This document shows, one piece after another, positions 6,357 to 9,106 of a DNA stretch of 9,106 nt. The notes below the pieces were generated by a model. That model saw only the letters and a program-made list of their open reading frames with translations. It was not told the DNA's origin and did no database searches. The stretch lies in NCBI GenBank assembly GCA_020061545.1, contig JAGUYA010000131.1, positions 1 through 9,106 of the forward strand, given 5' to 3'. The translations under genes were made by a program, and so were the position numbers. Numbering within the stretch: the first letter of the stretch is position 1; every line of letters starts with the position of its first letter. The stretch is from Candidatus Omnitrophota bacterium (GTDB lineage: Bacteria > Omnitrophota > Gorgyraeia > Gygaellales > Profunditerraquicolaceae).

Positions 6357-7421
6357 TTATATAAAATTGACATGGCTGCTGGGGTTTTTTAATTCCCATA
6401 AATAGCGATTAATTTCATCGAGCCGACAGACCTTTCTACAATTTATTATGTCCCATTTATTATATATTGCTGCCATTATTTTCTTTCGTCTTCTTCCTTC
6501 CCAAATATTTTTGAAGCTCTCTTTGCGTATGTTACCGAATACAAATTCTTTTTTACCTAAAAATAGATTGCAGGGATATACATCACCCTTTGCAGTTATA
6601 TGTGTAGCAAAGGGTAAACCTAAACAATGTTCATAGGGTTTCCTTTCTTTCTGTTTCTCCATTGTATGTCGACGAAATATTATCTGAAAATTATTTTTTG
6701 AATATTTCTCTAATTCTTCTTCTAAGTAAAATAAATTTTTATATTTAAACTTAGGGTCTGCTCTGTTATTACTTGAGGGGTGTTGGCAATAAGGCTTTAT
6801 TACTAAGTAATCTACTCCTAAATCACTCAATATTCGTCCCAAAATTATAACTTCTCTGTAATTCTGAGAGATCAACAAAAACTGTACCCCTATCGTGCAA
6901 CTATACTTATTCTTGTCTCTAATCTTAACCGCTTCTTTAATATTGTTTATAACAATGTGAAAGTCTTCTTTTTTTGTTTTATGAATAAGTGCATAACTCT
7001 TTTCTAAGCCCGCATTCAGACTTACCTTTAACCAGGTAAGATATCCTAAGGTTCTCTTGGCTTTATCTTTATCGAACACAACACCATTGGTCACAAGAGC
7101 AACATCGATACCTGCTTTCTTTGTAAAAACAATAATATCTATGGCATCCTTATGTAAGAGTGGCTCGCCCTCTCCTGAATATAAAATAGCCTTTACACCA
7201 TTTTTTGCTGCTTCAAGGACGAACTTTTTAAGACAATCTTCATCTAAAATATCTGGTTTATATCTTAAAAAGTCAAAAGCGCAGAAGATACAACGATGAT
7301 TACAACCACCATATAGGCCAATCTCTATATAAATAGGATAGATGGTTTCTCCTTTAAGCCACTGATGTATTCTAGAAACATGATAAATAAGTTTATGACT
7401 ATCTATCCCGAACTTATCCAT
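6357..7421 (-). CDS. Radical SAM enzyme A with four-cysteine (twitch-like) C-terminus
   Basis: 354 residues. CNHRCIFC gives C40-x3-C44-x2-C47 for the radical SAM cluster. YSGEGEPLLH (81-90) is the GGEP-type SAM-binding motif in a GEGEP form, followed by VTNGV (110-114) and LKVSLNAG (131-138). After the core come C266 (EHCLGLP), TAKGDVYPC with C284, FGNI (295-298) with IW (306-307), and C328-x3-C332. This gives four cysteines, enough for one auxiliary 4Fe-4S cluster, rather than the seven of a full SPASM domain; enzymes of this build include the dehydrogenase BtrN. An N-terminal stretch before the cluster motif (HKLIYHV...WLKGE...YPIYIEI) precedes the core. ATG 7421 overlaps the preceding stop as TAATG, with an in-frame TAA two codons before it and a weak GGA six bases upstream. 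Substrate unknown; sugar or glycolipid oxidation is inference from neighbours. Confidence 0.9.
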   Translation of the reverse strand: MDKFGIDSHKLIYHVSRIHQWLKGETIYPIYIEIGLYGGCNHRCIFCAFDFLRYKPDILDEDCLKKFVLEAAKNGVKAILYSGEGEPLLHKDAIDIIVFTKKAGIDVALVTNGVVFDKDKAKRTLGYLTWLKVSLNAGLEKSYALIHKTKKEDFHIVINNIKEAVKIRDKNKYSCTIGVQFLLISQNYREVIILGRILSDLGVDYLVIKPYCQHPSSNNRADPKFKYKNLFYLEEELEKYSKNNFQIIFRRHTMEKQKERKPYEHCLGLPFATHITAKGDVYPCNLFLGKKEFVFGNIRKESFKNIWEGRRRKKIMAAIYNKWDIINCRKVCRLDEINRYLWELKNPSSHVNFI

Positions 7422-9106
7422 TATTTATCCATTTCACCATAGATCTCTTTTTTATAACTTTTAATCTTGTTTACTCTATCCGTATCGCCCCTTGATTCAA
7501 AATAATCTATCATCTCATTCAGCGAGCCAACGACCTCTTCCTTTTCAAATTCATTAGGGCCGATTATCTTAGCATTTTCAAAAAACCCATCTGCTTTTAG
7601 TTTCTCAATATTTCTTTTATTATTATATATATTTAGTACTGTAATAACTGTGTAGGCTGTATATAAATATATTGTAATTAAGACAAATGTATTAAAAGAC
7701 CTATGTCTATCCTGGCTCCTGACATACCCTAAAGCAGGAAAATTCGTTTCTCTGAATCTTTCTGTTATATAAAAGGTCATTCCAAAAACAATTGGTAATA
7801 AAGGTAAGCACGATTTTAATTTTATATCAATATCTTTTATATAAAATAAGGGGGGTAAAATATTTTTAATTGTGGCGATTCTTACACCTAACTTTGGCGC
7901 TCCAGTAATATACTTCAAATCAACGCCCATCATATATTCGGAAATAATAAGCCAATTCCAGAGAATAAATAATATAGAAGCTATACCCAAAAAATATTTA
8001 ATATATTTTCTCTGTCCTTGAAAAACGTGCGCAAACAACAAAACAAAAACAGGAAACTCTGTAAGTAATATCCTCGCCCCGGGTGTCCCTCCTCCCCACA
8101 CACATCTAAATGAGAGTATAAATATTTTTATAAACAAATATGAAGTTAAAGCAAGGAGGAAGATCTCTTGTATTTTTTTTTCATTTATGTTTTTGACGTT
8201 CTTTGATAAATTTGCAACCAAGAGTATAAACCCTAATAAACAAATATAAAAAATAGGCGAAGTATAGAAAAAGCCATGGTATGATGAGAAAAGTTGTTCC
8301 AGGAAATAGGAATTCTTAAAGTTAAATAGATTTAACTCTCCTACATGCAATGTGCCATATTTGAGATAATCATTTATAATTCTCGAAATAAATCCGAGTG
8401 TGATGCCAACAAAAAAATATACTCCATTTCTCCATTTTGTTTGCTTTAATATAGCAAGGGTAATAAAGATAAATAAAATAAAGAATATTTGAAAACATAA
8501 TTCAGATTTAATCATAACGCAAATAGAGAAAAATAATCCGTATAAAAACCAGCCTGACCTCTTCATAGCAATTGCGTAACTACAAAACCAGATTGAGAGA
8601 ATCGAGAATAAGCAACTAACCATATTAGCATTTCCAACCTCATACAATATAAAGTAAAAAAACGGTGTCCCTAAAAATATCGCCAGAGTTGACCAAATGG
8701 CAGTTTTATTTGAAAAAAAGACTCTACAGAGTTTATAAGTAAGAATGAGTGCAAGAAAACCAAAGACTATGGTGCTAAAAGACATAGCGCACTTAGTAAC
8801 TTTATCAAGACCATTAAAACTTAAGCCCTTCAGGTTTAGCTTAGCGGCTATGTAATAGATAGATTTTGCATAGACATAAAAAGGTGCCCAAAGTATTACT
8901 CCTCCGTGATTATGAAAATCAGCTAAATTATATGTTTTAGAAACGCCAAATTTTCCAGATGCAAGATAATGAGGGTAATGTTTGAAGTCAATCTGATTTG
9001 CTACATTCAGGTCACCATCTTCAACAACACTAGCTGTATAGGCAAAATAAATAGGCTCATCAGGACCATGAAAATTTACATCATAAACAACAAAGAGATA
9101 TAGAAA
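7421..9106 (-). CDS. Polytopic GT-C-like membrane glycosyltransferase, 5' end cut by window
   Basis: The frame is open from the right edge to TAA at 7421: 561 visible residues. ATG 8785 is internal, because 107 in-frame codons precede it and carry family motifs. At the visible N-terminus a helix end is followed by FHGPDEPIYFAY (12-23) and EDGDLNVAN (29-37), an acidic first-loop signature of GT39-like GT-C proteins (D16/E17 candidate catalytic residues), then GGVILWAPFY (68-77). Roughly ten to twelve hydrophobic helices follow between 108 and 494, with GFFYTSPIF (278-286) and WGGGTPGARILL (337-348) in loops. The tail 495-561 is charged and probably helical. The expected role is transfer of a sugar from a polyprenyl-phosphate donor at the outer face of the membrane, for which the nearby GT2 could supply substrate. 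It overlaps radical SAM A by one base. The acceptor is unknown, and a non-catalytic GT-C-like role cannot be excluded. Confidence 0.8.
   Translation of the reverse strand, partial: FLYLFVVYDVNFHGPDEPIYFAYTASVVEDGDLNVANQIDFKHYPHYLASGKFGVSKTYNLADFHNHGGVILWAPFYVYAKSIYYIAAKLNLKGLSFNGLDKVTKCAMSFSTIVFGFLALILTYKLCRVFFSNKTAIWSTLAIFLGTPFFYFILYEVGNANMVSCLFSILSIWFCSYAIAMKRSGWFLYGLFFSICVMIKSELCFQIFFILFIFITLAILKQTKWRNGVYFFVGITLGFISRIINDYLKYGTLHVGELNLFNFKNSYFLEQLFSSYHGFFYTSPIFYICLLGFILLVANLSKNVKNINEKKIQEIFLLALTSYLFIKIFILSFRCVWGGGTPGARILLTEFPVFVLLFAHVFQGQRKYIKYFLGIASILFILWNWLIISEYMMGVDLKYITGAPKLGVRIATIKNILPPLFYIKDIDIKLKSCLPLLPIVFGMTFYITERFRETNFPALGYVRSQDRHRSFNTFVLITIYLYTAYTVITVLNIYNNKRNIEKLKADGFFENAKIIGPNEFEKEEVVGSLNEMIDYFESRGDTDRVNKIKSYKKEIYGEMDK

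Larger units (their letters stand above)
1..9106 (-). other. Candidate single operon of seven co-directional genes
   Basis: Seven genes lie head to tail on the minus strand. Junctions are 1-base TAATG overlaps at 7421 and 1630, a 4-base ATGA overlap at 4464-4467, and gaps of 17, 39 and 115 bp. No terminator-like hairpin with a T-run is seen between them. The operon extends past both edges, so its promoter and ends are not visible. The 115-bp gap is the one place where it might be split. Confidence 0.65.

Noticed and set aside
6357..7421. Radical SAM A as an HpnH or MoaA orthologue
   Set aside because: The GEGEP motif and the C266/C284/C328/C332 spacing do not match what I know of either family, and no molybdopterin or hopanoid core gene is adjacent.
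1..9106. CRISPR array, tRNA, insertion sequence or long direct repeats
   Set aside because: The window is almost fully covered by intact genes on one strand. Reading both strands showed no regularly spaced repeats, transposase motifs or tRNA-like cloverleaf sequence.

Overview
All recognisable genes in this 9.1 kb window lie on the minus strand and read from high to low coordinates, as one tightly packed bacterial gene cluster with no RNA gene, mobile element, CRISPR array or long repeat. The DNA is AT-rich. Two starts carry clear AAAGGA-type ribosome binding sites. Three radical SAM enzymes in a row suggest an anaerobic or microaerophilic bacterium. No taxonomic marker is present. An uncultured anaerobe of the Omnitrophota/PVC or deltaproteobacterial kind is only a guess from gene style.

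Layout in transcription order: (1) 9106-7421, a polytopic GT-C-like membrane protein whose 5' end lies outside the window; (2) 7421-6357, radical SAM enzyme A with a four-cysteine C-terminal cluster region; (3) 6339-5641, a GT2 glycosyltransferase of the dolichol-phosphate mannose synthase type; then a 115-bp gap, the only sizeable non-coding stretch; (4) 5525-4464, radical SAM enzyme B with a SPASM-like tail; (5) 4467-3055, a class III PLP aminotransferase; (6) 3015-1630, a B12-binding-type (BchE-like) radical SAM enzyme; (7) 1630-1, a second GT-C-like membrane protein whose 3' end lies outside the window. Junctions are TAATG (genes 1/2 and 6/7), ATGA (4/5) or gaps of 17 and 39 bp, so co-transcription is likely.

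Two processes seem to be joined. The GT2 enzyme probably charges a polyprenyl phosphate with a sugar in the cytoplasm, and the two GT-C-like proteins are the kind of enzyme that uses such lipid-linked sugars on the outer face of the membrane. The three radical SAM enzymes and the aminotransferase look like a tailoring set (oxidation, amination, and a B12-type alkylation or ring reaction) acting on the sugar, lipid or other glycoconjugate being assembled. No RiPP precursor peptide, polyketide or peptide synthetase gene is visible. The substrate and product are unknown, and the pathway as a whole is inference; the family assignments rest on visible motifs.
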